Below, piece by piece: positions 63,783 through 64,000 of a stretch of 64,000 nucleotides of DNA (position 1 is its first letter; the number at the start of each line of letters is the position of its first letter). Below the pieces are notes generated by a model, which saw only the letters and a program-made list of their open reading frames with translations, made no database searches and was not told where the DNA came from. Both the position numbers and the translations under genes were made by a program. Origin of the DNA: Taiwanofungus camphoratus (Eukaryota > Basidiomycota > Agaricomycetes > Polyporales > Taiwanofungaceae); assembly GCA_003999685.1 (NCBI GenBank), contig CP021228.1:1488001-1552000 (forward strand). The letters are read 5' to 3'.

Positions 63783-64000
63783 ACTACACCGTACGACCGA
63801 CATGTCGTAAAACTGTGAAGTTCGAGGTGAAACATCCTCACGGTTGGAGGAGTCATCCTCTATGGGTTCAAGGGTCATCCCTTACAGGTCGCAGTGAAAC
63901 ACCCGCTCATTACTTCCGGAAAAGTCTTCAAGTTCATCCTCGGAAGTTCGTCAAGTTCATCGTCAGTCGCAAAAAAGTTCAATTCAAGACTCGACACGTT
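63783..64000 (+). other. G1 copy 1c 3' untranslated region
   Basis: Matches 7141-7400 of copy 1a in reverse. It has repeated GTTCATCCTC and GTGAAAC-type blocks and no gene. The polypurine tract and 3' LTR are expected just beyond the edge. Confidence 0.6.

Larger units (their letters stand above)
56600..64000 (+). mobile_element. G1 copy 1c, Ty3/gypsy chromodomain element, 3' end outside the window
   Basis: Plus strand. Part of the 5' LTR is at 56600-57070 (left end replaced by X), the leader at 57071-57470, gag about 57470-58490, protease about 58560-58980, and RT and RNase H 59390-60610. A solo LTR-A (60611-61642) interrupts the RNase H region. Then come the end of RNase H, integrase, chromodomain and a 3' ORF. 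It is far more CpG-rich than copies 1a and 1b, but broken about ten times. The 3' LTR should start just past 64000. Confidence 0.85.

Overview
The window looks like a repeat-rich block of a filamentous basidiomycete (probably agaricomycete) genome. The evidence is short 50-65 nt GT-AG introns in the one clear host gene, basidiomycete-style Ty3 and copia elements, and no bacterial gene organisation. Host DNA is confined to about the first 2.6 kb. It holds the 5' part of a psi-producing oxygenase / linoleate dioxygenase gene running off the left edge on the minus strand, its upstream region, and a small minus-strand C-terminal exon with a CAAX-like end that stops at the repeat boundary.

From about 2.6 kb to 64 kb almost everything is nested transposable elements. 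I use local family names. G1 = Ty3/gypsy with chromodomain, LTR-G about 0.55 kb (three copies: 1a minus 6597-15214, 1b plus from 6116, 1c plus 56600 to the right edge). G2 = Ty3/gypsy with chromodomain, LTR-D 572 bp, whole-looking copy at 38926-45498. G3 = older relative of G2 at about 29952-37736. B = a different Ty3/gypsy lineage, 46189-56342, with long LTRs (LTR-A). Copia-1 = whole-looking copia at 17787-23825 with LTR-C 412 bp. Copia-2 = broken relative with LTR-E 375 bp. X = a 1.5-1.9 kb LTR-like repeat without coding capacity. Y = the LTR-like sequence of G3-type elements. One Tc1/mariner transposase fragment is also present.

The nesting can be read from target-site duplications. Element 1a sits inside the 5' LTR of 1b (TSD CTTGC). 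Copia-1 sits in the protease region of 1b (ATGTC). G2 (GTACT) and B are both inside a single X copy that spans 38257-56599. Solo LTR-E copies have TSDs AGCAG, ATGAT and CCTGT. Two further LTR-E copies in opposite orientation have exchanged flanks, which marks an inversion of the 964 bp between them.

The most notable observations are these. (1) Element B carries, antisense to gag-pol and next to its 3' LTR, a multi-exon gene for a coiled-coil protein with a Zn2Cys6-like cysteine cluster. (2) Copia-1 has a 125-residue ORF with one membrane segment in the envelope position. (3) G1 and G2 both have a CCHC-knuckle ORF after pol. (4) G1 and G2 both look self-primed, with 11-12 nt of LTR sequence complementary to the sequence just inside the 5' LTR. 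(5) LTR-A holds a tandem array of small hairpins that varies in number. (6) Same-family copies are CpG-poor left of about 38.2 kb and CpG-rich to the right. All assignments come from reading the sequence; no database search was run.
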